Below the pieces are notes generated by a model. It ran no database searches and was not told the origin of the DNA. It saw only the letters and a list, made by a program, of their open reading frames with translations. Both the position numbers and the translations under genes were made by a program. Positions 52,168 to 61,790 of a DNA stretch of 64,000 nt are shown piece after piece. Within the stretch, counting starts at the first letter, position 1. Every line of letters begins with the position of its first letter. The DNA is from Archaeoglobus sp. JdFR-24 (GTDB lineage Archaea; Halobacteriota; Archaeoglobi; Archaeoglobales; Archaeoglobaceae): positions 31,199-95,198 of the forward strand of contig MTML01000083.1 of NCBI GenBank assembly GCA_002011215.1, given 5' to 3'.

Positions 52168-53343
52168 ATGAGGAAAGTTATCAGGGGTTTTTATGCCGTA
52201 GCTCATGCGGTTAAGCTCTCAAAGCCATCTGTTATAGCAGCCTATCCAATAACCCCACAGACTGAAATTGTTGAAAACCTCGCAAAGATGTATTCAAATG
52301 GCGAACTTAAGGATTGTCAGTACGTTACTGCTGAATCTGAATTTGGTGCCGCATCTATTCTCGTCGGCGCATCAGCCACCGGAGCGAGAACTTTCACCGC
52401 CACATGTTCACAGGGACTTGTGCTCATGAGCGAAGTTTTACTCAATGCAGCCGGAATGAGGCTTCCAATTGTTCTTGTTAACACCAACAGAGCTCTTTCC
52501 GCACCTCTCAGCATCTGGAACGATCACCAAGACAGCATGCTCCTCAGAGATGGTGGGCTCATTCAAATTCATGTCGAAACGAATCAGGAAGCCCATGATA
52601 TGGTTCCCCTTGCATTCAAGGTTGCTGAAAATCCAAAGGTCATGCTCCCCTTCATGCTCAACATGGATGGTTTCAAACTCACACATGCCTACGAACCGGT
52701 AGATTTGCTCGACGAAGAACATGTTGATAAATTCCTGCCCCCCTACGAACCACCGGTCAAAATGACAACAGAGAATCCCCTAACTTTCGGATGTTATGCA
52801 CCACCACACTGCTATATGGAGTTCAGGGTTGCACTCCAGAATGCCATGGAAAGAGCAAAAGGTGTCCTTGAGAAAGCATACAGAGAGTGGACTGAAGTCA
52901 TAGGAAGAGACTGGGGCGGCCATGTTGTGGCGGACTATGCAGATGATGCTGAACTCATGGTTGTTTCGATGGGTTCGTTAACTGGAATGGTCAGAGATGT
53001 AATCAGAGAATTGAGAGAGGAAGGAAAGAAAGTAGGTTTGCTTAAAATCAGAACATTCAGACCGTTTCCAGATAAAGAGATAAGAGATGCCCTGATAAAT
53101 GCTAACAAGATCCTTGTCTTTGAAAGGGCTGTATCCTTTGGGCATGAAGGTCCGGTTGGTATAGAGGTCAAAAGTGCATTATTCGGTCTTTCTCCCGAAT
53201 TTTACTCCTATGCGGTTGGGCTTGGCGGTAGAGATGTGCCAAGGGAGGAGATTGTCAAAATGATTACAGACGTTTACGATGGAAGGGTGGAACAGGGATT
53301 CCATTTCGGTGGTGTAAAGCCCTTCGAGGAGGTGATTACATGA
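52168..53343 (+). CDS. porA: Pyruvate-type ferredoxin oxidoreductase alpha subunit
   Basis: A 391-residue subunit. AYPITPQTEIVENLAKMYSN is the diagnostic motif of alpha subunits and YVTAESEFGAASILVGASAT the following one. The four-subunit order gamma-delta-alpha-beta is that of pyruvate oxidoreductases; isovalerate- or 2-oxoglutarate-type enzymes are less likely but not excluded. It catalyses CoA-dependent oxidative decarboxylation, or the reverse CO2 fixation. The last codon overlaps the start of porB (ATGA). Confidence 0.93.
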   Translation: MRKVIRGFYAVAHAVKLSKPSVIAAYPITPQTEIVENLAKMYSNGELKDCQYVTAESEFGAASILVGASATGARTFTATCSQGLVLMSEVLLNAAGMRLPIVLVNTNRALSAPLSIWNDHQDSMLLRDGGLIQIHVETNQEAHDMVPLAFKVAENPKVMLPFMLNMDGFKLTHAYEPVDLLDEEHVDKFLPPYEPPVKMTTENPLTFGCYAPPHCYMEFRVALQNAMERAKGVLEKAYREWTEVIGRDWGGHVVADYADDAELMVVSMGSLTGMVRDVIRELREEGKKVGLLKIRTFRPFPDKEIRDALINANKILVFERAVSFGHEGPVGIEVKSALFGLSPEFYSYAVGLGGRDVPREEIVKMITDVYDGRVEQGFHFGGVKPFEEVIT

Positions 53344-54215
53344 CCTTTTTCGGCCCGGGACATGGAGCGTGTCCTGGATGCGGACTTACAATCGCAACAA
53401 GAAATGTCTTAGAGGCGCTTGAGGGGAAGTGTTTTGTCTCAAACTCCACCGGCTGTCTTGAAATTATCAGCTCACAGTATGAAAGAAGTGCCTGGGGTGT
53501 TCCTTACATACATTCACTCTTCGAGAACGCTGCTGCGGTAGCTGCAGGAATAGAGCTCGCATTAAAGGCTTTGAAGAGAACAGATGAGGGCAAAATCGTT
53601 GTGTTTGCTGGAGATGGTGCAACAGCAGATATAGGTGTTGGACCCCTTTCAGGAATGCTCGACCGAAACCATGATGTGATATATATCTGTCTGGATAACG
53701 AGGCTTATCAGAACACAGGAAACCAGCAGAGCGGATTGACACCTCTTGGAAGTAACACTACAACGATGCCGGCTGGTGAGCTTTATCCCGGTAAGATAGG
53801 AAGGAAAAAGGATATGGTTTCGATAGCTGTTGCCCATGGCATTCCTTATGTCGCAACATCTTCCGTGGCTTTTTATTCAGATATTCGAAGAAAGGTGAAA
53901 AAGGCTGCGGAGATCGAAGGGGCGAAATATATACAGATTCACACCCCATGCGTAACCGGATGGGGAATAGATGGAAAGCAAACCATTCCATCAGCAAAAC
54001 TGGCTTTTGAGACTGCACTGTACCCCATAGTCGAATACGAGAACGGAAAGCTCATCAGAGTGAGGAAAATCAAGGAGAGAAAGCCCGTAGAGGAGTATCT
54101 GAAAATACAAAGGAGGTTCAGACATCTTTTCACACATCCAAAGGGTCAGGAAATCATCAGAGAACTTCAGAGAATAGCAGACGATAATGCTGCAAGGTTC
54201 AATCTGGATGTATGA
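53340..54215 (+). CDS. porB: Pyruvate-type ferredoxin oxidoreductase beta subunit
   Basis: A 291-residue TPP-binding subunit. GACPGCGLTIATRNVLEA carries cluster-type Cys, VVFAGDGATADIGVGPLSG is the TPP/Mg motif (GDG) and YICLDNEAYQNTGNQQSG the second Mg ligand segment. Further Cys at SNSTGCLEI and HTPCVTGWG complete the proximal [4Fe-4S] site. It ends the operon. Confidence 0.93.
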   Translation: MTFFGPGHGACPGCGLTIATRNVLEALEGKCFVSNSTGCLEIISSQYERSAWGVPYIHSLFENAAAVAAGIELALKALKRTDEGKIVVFAGDGATADIGVGPLSGMLDRNHDVIYICLDNEAYQNTGNQQSGLTPLGSNTTTMPAGELYPGKIGRKKDMVSIAVAHGIPYVATSSVAFYSDIRRKVKKAAEIEGAKYIQIHTPCVTGWGIDGKQTIPSAKLAFETALYPIVEYENGKLIRVRKIKERKPVEEYLKIQRRFRHLFTHPKGQEIIRELQRIADDNAARFNLDV

Positions 54216-54281
54216 AAATATAATATTCAAATATCTAAATTTTAAAAAACTTTTTTTACCCACTTTTTAAAATTTTGGAAT

Positions 54282-55109
54282 ATGAAATACACTGAATTTC
54301 TGGAGCTTTCCAAAAAAGTCACTGAAGAGGTTAGAGACAGTATTAAAAAAATTTCATCGGACAATTTGAGACTCGAGGTGGGCATGGGAAAAGATGGTAC
54401 ACCAACAAAGAAGGTTGATAAGGTCGCAGAGGATGCCGCTTTAAAAATTCTGAAGGAGTATGATTTCAGGGTTGTGAGCGAGGAATCAGGTGTCATGGGC
54501 GATGGGGATATCTTCGTTGCTCTTGACCCTGTTGATGGCACATTTAATGCAACAAGAGGAATTCCAATTTATTCGATTTCAATGTGCTTTTCTAAATCTG
54601 AAAGGCTCTGTGATACTTTCTTTGCCTATGTTTCCAACCTCTCAACTGGAACAGAATATTATGCATCTGGAGAATGGAATAATGGCAAGGCTTTCAGAGA
54701 TGGAGAAAGAATATACGTTTCCAATGAGGAAAGCATACACTGTAATGCAATATTCTACTACCCTAGAAAAAATTACGGGTTTAGAAGAATAAGGATTTTT
54801 GGAAGTGCCGCTCTTGAGCTCTGTTTTGTAGCAGAGGGTAGTGTTGACTGTTTTATAGATATAAGAAACTCATCAATTTACCAGAATCAGGGTGTCAGCT
54901 TTCAGAGTGCGCCAAGAGAGGGGCTTCTCAGGATTTATGATGTTGCTGCAGGTGTTTTTATTTCCAGATGTGCCAACGCTGTTACAACAGACATTCATGG
55001 TAACCTGCTGGACAGCAGAAAAATAAACATGGATGAAAGACTCACACTGCTTGTCGCGAACGAAAAGCTTCATAAAAACATATTAAAAGTCTTCAAGGGA
55101 GAAAAATGA
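54282..55109 (+). CDS. suhB: Inositol monophosphatase/fructose-1,6-bisphosphatase family enzyme
   Basis: A 275-residue enzyme. VVSEESG binds the first metal, LDPVDGTFNATRGIPIYSIS is the motif DPxDGT and IYDVAAGVFISRCANAVTTD the C-terminal metal segment. Archaeal members hydrolyse inositol-1-phosphate and fructose-1,6-bisphosphate. Its stop overlaps the nadK start by 4 nt; in some archaea the two are fused, so a functional link (NADP phosphatase activity) is plausible. Confidence 0.9.
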   Translation: MKYTEFLELSKKVTEEVRDSIKKISSDNLRLEVGMGKDGTPTKKVDKVAEDAALKILKEYDFRVVSEESGVMGDGDIFVALDPVDGTFNATRGIPIYSISMCFSKSERLCDTFFAYVSNLSTGTEYYASGEWNNGKAFRDGERIYVSNEESIHCNAIFYYPRKNYGFRRIRIFGSAALELCFVAEGSVDCFIDIRNSSIYQNQGVSFQSAPREGLLRIYDVAAGVFISRCANAVTTDIHGNLLDSRKINMDERLTLLVANEKLHKNILKVFKGEK

Positions 55110-55888
55110 AAGCTGGTGTAGTTTACAAATACGATTCGCTTGCACTGGCAAGGGAAGTTGCAGCCTTTCTCGAGGATAACGGAGTTCATGCAGAGCTTTT
55201 CCACCTTCCATCTTCTGAACTCGGGAAATATGATCTGATAGTGAGTGTGGGTGGAGATGGGACGATTTTACAGATTCTACAGGATTTGAAAAAATGTCCA
55301 CCCATTTTTGGAATAAACAGAGGTAAAATAGGGCTCCTGACCCATTCAGAACCCGGAAATTTCAGAGAGGTGTTAAAGAATGTCCTGGAAGGTAAATGCA
55401 GAACCGAATCATTCATGAGAATAGATGGAATAATAAACGGAGAAACCAGAATGAGGGCTCTCAACGAAATAGCCATTCTAAGCTCAACCCCCGCCCGCCT
55501 TATCGGGCTCAGGGTTTTTGTTGATGGGGTTGAGATAGAAGATATGAGAAGTGATGGTATGCTCTTCTCCACACCCATCGGATCTACTGCTTATGCACTC
55601 GCAACCGGAGGACCCGTGGTAGACCCATATCTGCCTTCAATCCTCATCACCCCAATCGCCCCCTTCAAACTTGGGTGGAAACCCTGGATTGTGAGCGCAA
55701 AGAGTAGAATTAATGTCGAACTTCATCCTGAAAGAAAGGCTCTAATCATTTCTGATGGGCAGAAAACGATTGAAGTATCTCCGGGCGATAAAATAGAGAT
55801 TGTAAAATCAAATTATCCAGCAGTTTTCTTTGAAAGTCCTGTAAAAAGGATAAAGAGGATCGCAGAGAGGCTCAGAAATATACGATAA
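55106..55888 (+). CDS. nadK: NAD kinase
   Basis: A 260-residue kinase. GGDGT at residues 49-53 is the phosphate loop, GINRGKIGLLTHSEPGNF the NE/D-loop region and SDGMLFSTPIGSTAYALATG the second conserved segment. It makes NADP from NAD with ATP or polyphosphate. It is translationally coupled to the preceding phosphatase gene. Confidence 0.93.
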   Translation: MKAGVVYKYDSLALAREVAAFLEDNGVHAELFHLPSSELGKYDLIVSVGGDGTILQILQDLKKCPPIFGINRGKIGLLTHSEPGNFREVLKNVLEGKCRTESFMRIDGIINGETRMRALNEIAILSSTPARLIGLRVFVDGVEIEDMRSDGMLFSTPIGSTAYALATGGPVVDPYLPSILITPIAPFKLGWKPWIVSAKSRINVELHPERKALIISDGQKTIEVSPGDKIEIVKSNYPAVFFESPVKRIKRIAERLRNIR

Positions 55889-55951
55889 GTCAGGTGAGTG
55901 GAGATTTCCAGATAGTTGGGATAAACTTGGTTCCAGTCCTTAATCGATCTT

Positions 55952-56053
55952 ATGCCTGTTTATAATAGCCATGCAAAGAAATTTTTAAACGAGAAAGAAG
56001 ATGCGGTTTGTAGATTTGTTGATGACTGGAAATCGATGGAAAAATTCATTTAA
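55952..56053 (+). other. Short frame in the nadK-acylase gap
   Basis: A 33-codon frame (MPVYNSHAKKFLNEKEDAVC onward) in the otherwise empty 282-nt gap. The residues look protein-like but there is no Shine-Dalgarno; it may be a fragment of an older gene. A TATA-like stretch for the following gene lies near 56150. Confidence 0.2.
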
Positions 56054-56170
56054 ACTCTCTGGCCTGTTTATTTCTCAGCAAAAGGTAATTTAACGGCCTA
56101 CACGAATTGGTTCGATTATTAGTCAATTATAAATCATAAGGTTTATTAGGATATTAAACAACTAAATATA

Positions 56171-58522
56171 ATGACGAGTCTTAAAGATGGCATATTTTCG
56201 AACAGAAAAAAAGTTTTCAGCGCAGTTTTACTGATGTTTCTTGCATTGTTTGTGATTCTAGCATACAACTACATCAATCTGTTTGCACCCTTCAGCGGTT
56301 CCATATGGAAGTTCAGTGATGGATCTGCCAGAGTTAAAAACCCCTATGGATGGGCAGAGGTTTATTACGATGATTATGGCGTTCCCCATATAGTCGCCGA
56401 GAACGAAAAGGCACTCTATTATGCTGTCGGCTATGTGCAGGCTAAGGATAGACTCTTTCAGATGGATCTGCACAGAAGGTTGATGAAGGGGCAGCTTTCA
56501 GAGGTTTTCGGAGAGGATCTTGTAGATTCTGATATATTCCACATGGAGATGGATTTCTATGGTGCTGCTGAGGCGAGCTGGAAAGCATTTGAAAAAACAG
56601 AATTCGGCAGTTTGATTCAAGCATACTGTGATGGTGTCAATTACTACATAGGCCATAGTGAACTCCCAATGGAGTTTAAGCTTCTCAGCTACAAACCTGA
56701 GGAGTGGAAGCCAGCAGATGTGATGCTTGTGGGTAAAGAGATCTCATGGGGATTGACAGGAGATTTCTATGATTTGCAGAGATCCATTATAGCCGAAAAA
56801 CTTGGCGTAGAGGCACTAGAACTTTACCCATCTCACCTGAACCATACATATCCAATAATAAGAACCAACAAGGTTGATAAAGCCCTCCTTGACTGGCTAA
56901 GGCCCTTTGAGGCAAAAGAAGGTGTGGGTTCAAACAACTGGATAATTTCCGGAAAGTACACGAAAGATGGAAGTCCAATTCTCGCAAACGATCCCCACCT
57001 TGCCCTGACAGTTCCACCAGTCTGGTATGAAATGCACTTGAAAACAGACGACTTGGATGTCAGAGGTGTAACCTTTCCGGGAGTTCCGGCGATAATCATA
57101 GGGCAGAATGAGTATGTTGCATGGGGAGTTACAAATGTTGGTGCTGATGTGATTGACTTCTATTACTATATTATGGATGGAGACAAATACCTTTACAAAA
57201 GCGAATGGAGAGACGTGATCAAGGAGACAAAAAAATTGAAGGTTAAAACAGATAAAGGAATAGAAGAAAGAGATATCACAGTCAGAAAAACCATTCACGG
57301 CCCACTGATTGAGAAAAATGGTAAAATGATAGGGGTTGCATGGACTGGCCTTACAGCAACGAGAGAATTCTTAGCAATCTACAAGTACAACCATGCCAAA
57401 AATATGGATGACTTCATAGAGGGATTGAAATACTTCGATGTTCCCGCTCAGAATCTTGTTTACATAGATAAGTATGGTAACACAATGTATTATCCAGCAG
57501 GAAAGTTCCCAATAAGATATATTGATGGAGAGGTTGTGCCTGGAAACATAATATTCAATGGTTCAGCCGGAGAGGGAGAGTGGGAAGGTTTCATACCATA
57601 TGGAACTTCCACATGGGAAGGTTTCATACCCTTTGAAGAGATTCCCCACCTTATAAACCCCGATTATGTTGCTACAGCCAATCAGAGAGTCGTTTTTGAT
57701 TACCAGTACTATCTCGGAGACAGCATGTATTTTGCCGACCCATACAGGGGAATGAGAATCTATGAAATGATAGATGAAGCTGTTGAAAAAGAGAAGAAGA
57801 TTGATGCAGAATTCATAATGGAGATGCAGAGAGATATCTACTCGAAACCAGCTGAATTCTTCGTGTCACAGATAATCGAAGCTTACGATAAGATTTCAGA
57901 GAAGGGTAAACCCTATGCTGATGAGCTAAAGAGCTGGGATTACAGGATGGATAAAGACTCAAAGGCTGCTCTTGTTTTCACCCTCTGGCTGAGACACTAC
58001 TTAAACGAGACTTTCGGTGATGAATTCTATTCCGCAGGGCTTGATAAAAGCTACTATCCAAAGGTTTGGGTTTTGCAGAATCTTGACAGGAACAGCAAGT
58101 GGTTTGATGACATAAAAACCCAACAAATTGAGAACAGAGACGATATAATAGCCCGTGCGATGGATAAGGCTGTTGATGAGATTGAGAAAAAAGGTTACAG
58201 AGTTTATGGCGATTACAGCAAACTCAGAATGAACCACCCATTTGGCCTCGAATTTCTCAATTATCCTGACTTACCGGCGAGTGGTTCTCCATTCACAGTA
58301 TTCAATTTCAGAACAGATGGCACTCCATTTCAGACTGGGAGCAGCTGGAGGATGATAGCAACATTTAATGGTTCCTACTGTGTGATTCCAGGAGGGAACT
58401 CTGGAAACTATTTCTCAGAGCATTACAATGATCAGATAGAGATGTGGGTGAATGGAGAGTACAAACCAATGAGTTTTGAAGTTCAGGGTGAGAAATCGCT
58501 GATTTTCGAGGTGGAGAGGTGA
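56171..58522 (+). CDS. Penicillin acylase family Ntn-hydrolase
   Basis: A 783-residue enzyme. Residues 17-37 are a signal/anchor helix. The alpha part is followed by GVGSNNWIISGKYTKDGSPI, where Ser near 254 becomes the N-terminal nucleophile after autocleavage, and ANDPHLALTVPPVWYEMHL and AWGVTNVGADVIDFYY are the next family motifs. The C-terminal GGNSGNYFSEHYNDQIEMW completes the fold. Members hydrolyse amides such as acyl-homoserine lactones, penicillins or other N-acyl amines; the archaeal substrate is unknown. It acts outside the membrane and precedes a small membrane protein by 4 nt. Confidence 0.92.
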   Translation: MTSLKDGIFSNRKKVFSAVLLMFLALFVILAYNYINLFAPFSGSIWKFSDGSARVKNPYGWAEVYYDDYGVPHIVAENEKALYYAVGYVQAKDRLFQMDLHRRLMKGQLSEVFGEDLVDSDIFHMEMDFYGAAEASWKAFEKTEFGSLIQAYCDGVNYYIGHSELPMEFKLLSYKPEEWKPADVMLVGKEISWGLTGDFYDLQRSIIAEKLGVEALELYPSHLNHTYPIIRTNKVDKALLDWLRPFEAKEGVGSNNWIISGKYTKDGSPILANDPHLALTVPPVWYEMHLKTDDLDVRGVTFPGVPAIIIGQNEYVAWGVTNVGADVIDFYYYIMDGDKYLYKSEWRDVIKETKKLKVKTDKGIEERDITVRKTIHGPLIEKNGKMIGVAWTGLTATREFLAIYKYNHAKNMDDFIEGLKYFDVPAQNLVYIDKYGNTMYYPAGKFPIRYIDGEVVPGNIIFNGSAGEGEWEGFIPYGTSTWEGFIPFEEIPHLINPDYVATANQRVVFDYQYYLGDSMYFADPYRGMRIYEMIDEAVEKEKKIDAEFIMEMQRDIYSKPAEFFVSQIIEAYDKISEKGKPYADELKSWDYRMDKDSKAALVFTLWLRHYLNETFGDEFYSAGLDKSYYPKVWVLQNLDRNSKWFDDIKTQQIENRDDIIARAMDKAVDEIEKKGYRVYGDYSKLRMNHPFGLEFLNYPDLPASGSPFTVFNFRTDGTPFQTGSSWRMIATFNGSYCVIPGGNSGNYFSEHYNDQIEMWVNGEYKPMSFEVQGEKSLIFEVER

Positions 58523-58526
58523 AAAA

Positions 58527-58811
58527 ATGAAGAGGATTATTGCATTTATAGCAGGTCTGATAATCACCTATTTCCACTGGATCGGACTATTGTTCGGAGG
58601 AGCTCTTCTGGGAATTTTTTCAAAAGATACCAAATGGGCTTTGGTTTACGGATTCCTTTTTGGGCTGACAGTCTGGATTCTGTTTGCAATAAATCTGGCC
58701 ATGATGGGATTGATTAGCAAATATACTGCGATGGGCATCATATTTTACATGAGTATACTTATACCAGTTTTGATCTCCACACTGTCTGTATCCATACGAG
58801 GGTTACTCTGA
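58527..58811 (+). CDS. Small membrane protein after the acylase
   Basis: A 94-residue protein with three predicted membrane helices (IIAFIAGLIITYFHWIGLLF, WALVYGFLFGLTVWILFAIN, MGIIFYMSILIPVLISTLSV). It starts 4 nt after the acylase stop with GAGGTGAAAA in front, so the two are coupled. The family is unknown. Confidence 0.7.
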   Translation: MKRIIAFIAGLIITYFHWIGLLFGGALLGIFSKDTKWALVYGFLFGLTVWILFAINLAMMGLISKYTAMGIIFYMSILIPVLISTLSVSIRGLL

Positions 58812-58861
58812 TCTAAACCTGAACTATTTGAACTAAGACAAAAAATTTTTATTATTTTTGT

Positions 58862-59848
58862 TTATGGGGTTTTAGACGTCATCCCGGCAAGGTATTTCCT
58901 GACCCCTTTGTTAAAGGCTATTTCAAGGATTGACTTGATATTTTTACAAACATAATAGAGATCATCAAGCGAAAGTATGTAGTATCCCATTCTGTCCTCT
59001 TCCATCAAATTCTTTATTTCATCCATCAACCTGTTCAACTGATGCATCGTTGCTTCAGCAGAGTTCAGGTCGGAATCGAGATATGCCTTGTAAACCTTTT
59101 CAAACAGTTCTTTAATTTTCCCGAGAAGCTCCAAGTGTAATTTAAAATATGATTTATCAATCCTTGAAACATGTTCAGCGTAATCCTTCAGGAAATCTGC
59201 TATCTCCTCAATCAGTTTTGCAATCAGCCTTATACCCACAATAGTTTTAATATCGTCCCATTTCACGGCCATATTTGTATCGCTGATCGATCTGTGCTCT
59301 ATTCTCGTTGCAAGCATGTACAGTCTGTCCGCATCCTTTTCCAGCTTTGCAATATCAGGAAGTGATGAGAAATCCTCTTCACGGATTCCATCCTCAATTC
59401 CTTCAAGCATATCGATCGTTATCTGCACCAGCCGGGAAAGAACACTGAAGATATCAAAAGATGGATCGTTAAGGCATCTCATCACAATTCTGTTGCCTGA
59501 AGAGTCTATTATCTCCATCCCGATTAGCGACCAGATAATCTCAGATATTTTTCCAACAATTTTAGTTGGCATTTCCGTCTCAATTACAATTTCATCAAAG
59601 CCCTGAATATATAGGGCATAAATAAATCTCCTGAGAAAGTCTCCGCTTAACTGTGGAAGGCCCTTGATAACGGCTTTTTTAAGAAATTCCTGTTCCGAGA
59701 TCCTTGGTGGTGTAATAATTATATGGTTCTCATACATGCTCACGGCAACCCTATCTCCTGAAGATAGCTCGTTCTTCTCAACCCATTTTTTGGGGATGCT
59801 TATCATATAGCTTGAGCCGCCAATAAACTGAAGTTTTCTCAGATCCAT
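58862..59848 (-). CDS. PhoU-like regulator with N-terminal AbrB-type DNA-binding domain
   Basis: A 328-residue protein. MDLRKLQFIGGSSYMISIPK then KWVEKNELSSGDRVAVSMYE is a SpoVT/AbrB-type hairpin, and residues about 110-328 form two PhoU-type three-helix repeats (ISRLVQITIDMLEGIEDGI near 140 and LELLGKIKELFEKVYKAYLD near 245). This archaeal PhoU fusion is probably a phosphate-responsive transcription factor; no pst genes are adjacent. It is convergent with the acylase operon. Confidence 0.88.
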   Translation of the reverse strand: MDLRKLQFIGGSSYMISIPKKWVEKNELSSGDRVAVSMYENHIIITPPRISEQEFLKKAVIKGLPQLSGDFLRRFIYALYIQGFDEIVIETEMPTKIVGKISEIIWSLIGMEIIDSSGNRIVMRCLNDPSFDIFSVLSRLVQITIDMLEGIEDGIREEDFSSLPDIAKLEKDADRLYMLATRIEHRSISDTNMAVKWDDIKTIVGIRLIAKLIEEIADFLKDYAEHVSRIDKSYFKLHLELLGKIKELFEKVYKAYLDSDLNSAEATMHQLNRLMDEIKNLMEEDRMGYYILSLDDLYYVCKNIKSILEIAFNKGVRKYLAGMTSKTP

Positions 59849-60054
59849 GTTTAGTATAGCAGGTCAAGAAATTTAAATCTTTTTAATTTCTTTTAAATCT
59901 CCAAACCAAACCAAAGTAATGTTAAAATGAAATAATTTCACAACCCTAAATACTTATATAACCAATAAAATATGTAAAAACTTAAGTTGATAAAAACTGT
60001 TAACAGATAGTTAGATTTAAATATAAATATTCAGAAAACATAACGGGGGAAAAG

Positions 60055-61716
60055 ATGGAGGTTCTCAAAATTGATTTAACTTCTGAAAAAATTATACCGA
60101 GTAGGTTACCAGAAGAATACTCCGAATACTTTGGAGGAAAAGGGATAGCAACAAAACTTCTGCTCGATATCCCTGCCAGAATAGATCCTTTTTCTCCAGA
60201 AAATGTCCTGATTTTTGCAACAGGCCCTCTGAACGGTATAACTTTGAGTGGTGCCTCCCGTCTCACATGTCACTTCAAATCCCCCATGACTGGCGGTTAT
60301 GGTGAGTCCCAGTGTGGAGGCTACATAGCCCACGAGCTAAAGAAGGCCGGAACTGACATACTACTGATAAAGGGAAAGGCAAACCTGCCCGTTTACGTTT
60401 ACATTGAAGATGGAAATGCAGAGATCATTGATGCGAGCGATTTATGGGGTAAAGATGCGTTTGAAACTGAAGATTACCTGAAAGAGAGACATGGGGGGGA
60501 GATACTCTCGATTGGACAGGCCGGGGAGAATCTCGTAAGATATGCTTGCATATCCCACAGGAAAGGGAGACAGTTCGGAAGAGGAGGAGCTGGAGCTGTG
60601 ATGGGCTCCAAAAATCTCAAAGCTATCGTTGTGAAGGGAAGCAAAAAGCAAAAGCAGGAGGTTGCGTTTCCTGAGGAGTTGAAGGAGTTCAGGAAATGGA
60701 TGCTTGATGCTGTAAAGAAGACTCATGTCAGCCTGTCAAAGTACGGCACACCCGGTATAATGTCCCTTACGAATGAGGCTGGTGTGCTGCCAACCAGATA
60801 CTGGGAGAAAGGAAGTTTCAGCGAAGTTGAAAAGATAAACGCTGAGGCTTTACAAAAATACGTAAAAAAGCATACCTCCTGTTATGGCTGTACAGTAGCA
60901 TGTGGTATAATTGTGAAGACTGAGAATGCAGAGGTTGAGGGGCCAGAATACGAGACTCTTTATGCTCTGGGCTCTCTCTGCGAGAACAGCAATCTCGAAG
61001 ATCTGATTAAGGCTGCCGAGCTGTGCGATAGATACGGGATAGATACCATTACCACTGGAAATGTCATAGCCTATCTGATGGCATTGAGCGAATCTGGGCT
61101 GAGATATGCTGAGTTTGGAGATTCTCAAAAGATAATAGAGCTCATTCACAAGATTGCATTCAGAGAGGGTATAGGTTATTTACTTGGAGAGGGTGTCAGG
61201 AGAGTTGCTGAAAGCCTGGGCTCAGAAAAGGAGCCCGTTCATGTCAGGGGTCTGGAACCTCCCGGCTACGATCCGAGGGGGCTTTTCGGGATGGCTCTTG
61301 CATATGCTGTCTCTCCAAGAGGAGCTTGCCATATGCGCTCATGCGCCTACAGGCCCAACCTCACCGGAAAGGTCGATCGTTTAAGTCCAGAAGGGCAGGC
61401 CGCCCTTGTTAAGGATCTGGAAGATTTCTATGCGGTTGTTGATTCAATGGTGCTGTGCAGATTTCTATGTCTTCCAGTTATAGGGCCAATTTACTGGGGA
61501 GAGCTTGCAAAGCTCTACAGAATAGTTACTGGAGAGGAGGTAACTGTTGATGAGCTCAAAAAAGCAGGAGAGAGAATTGTCAACCTTACCAGAGAGTTTA
61601 ACCTGAGAGAAGGGGCAAGTGAAGATGGCTTACCGAGAATATTTGTGAGAGTCCTTGGAGAGAATTTTGAGAAGATGCTTGATGAATACTACTCACTCAG
61701 GGGATGGAAGAGTTGA
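60055..61716 (+). CDS. aor: Tungsten-type aldehyde:ferredoxin oxidoreductase family enzyme
   Basis: A 553-residue enzyme, shorter than the usual 600. GGKGIATKLLLDIPA opens the pterin-binding domain, and FGRGGAGAVMGSKNLKAIVV is the strongly conserved AOR segment. CYGCTVACG near 277-285 and Cys near 467 (SMVLCRFLCLP) supply the [4Fe-4S] ligands. It oxidises an aldehyde to the acid and reduces ferredoxin; the true substrate is unknown. GGGGGA precedes the ATG. It begins the AOR-aminotransferase-AOR cluster. Confidence 0.9.
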   Translation: MEVLKIDLTSEKIIPSRLPEEYSEYFGGKGIATKLLLDIPARIDPFSPENVLIFATGPLNGITLSGASRLTCHFKSPMTGGYGESQCGGYIAHELKKAGTDILLIKGKANLPVYVYIEDGNAEIIDASDLWGKDAFETEDYLKERHGGEILSIGQAGENLVRYACISHRKGRQFGRGGAGAVMGSKNLKAIVVKGSKKQKQEVAFPEELKEFRKWMLDAVKKTHVSLSKYGTPGIMSLTNEAGVLPTRYWEKGSFSEVEKINAEALQKYVKKHTSCYGCTVACGIIVKTENAEVEGPEYETLYALGSLCENSNLEDLIKAAELCDRYGIDTITTGNVIAYLMALSESGLRYAEFGDSQKIIELIHKIAFREGIGYLLGEGVRRVAESLGSEKEPVHVRGLEPPGYDPRGLFGMALAYAVSPRGACHMRSCAYRPNLTGKVDRLSPEGQAALVKDLEDFYAVVDSMVLCRFLCLPVIGPIYWGELAKLYRIVTGEEVTVDELKKAGERIVNLTREFNLREGASEDGLPRIFVRVLGENFEKMLDEYYSLRGWKS

Positions 61717-61790
61717 GATTCATAACAGATGAAGATTGCAAGATAGCTGATCACATACTGATATTTTAGATATTTTAGGAGGTGTTACAG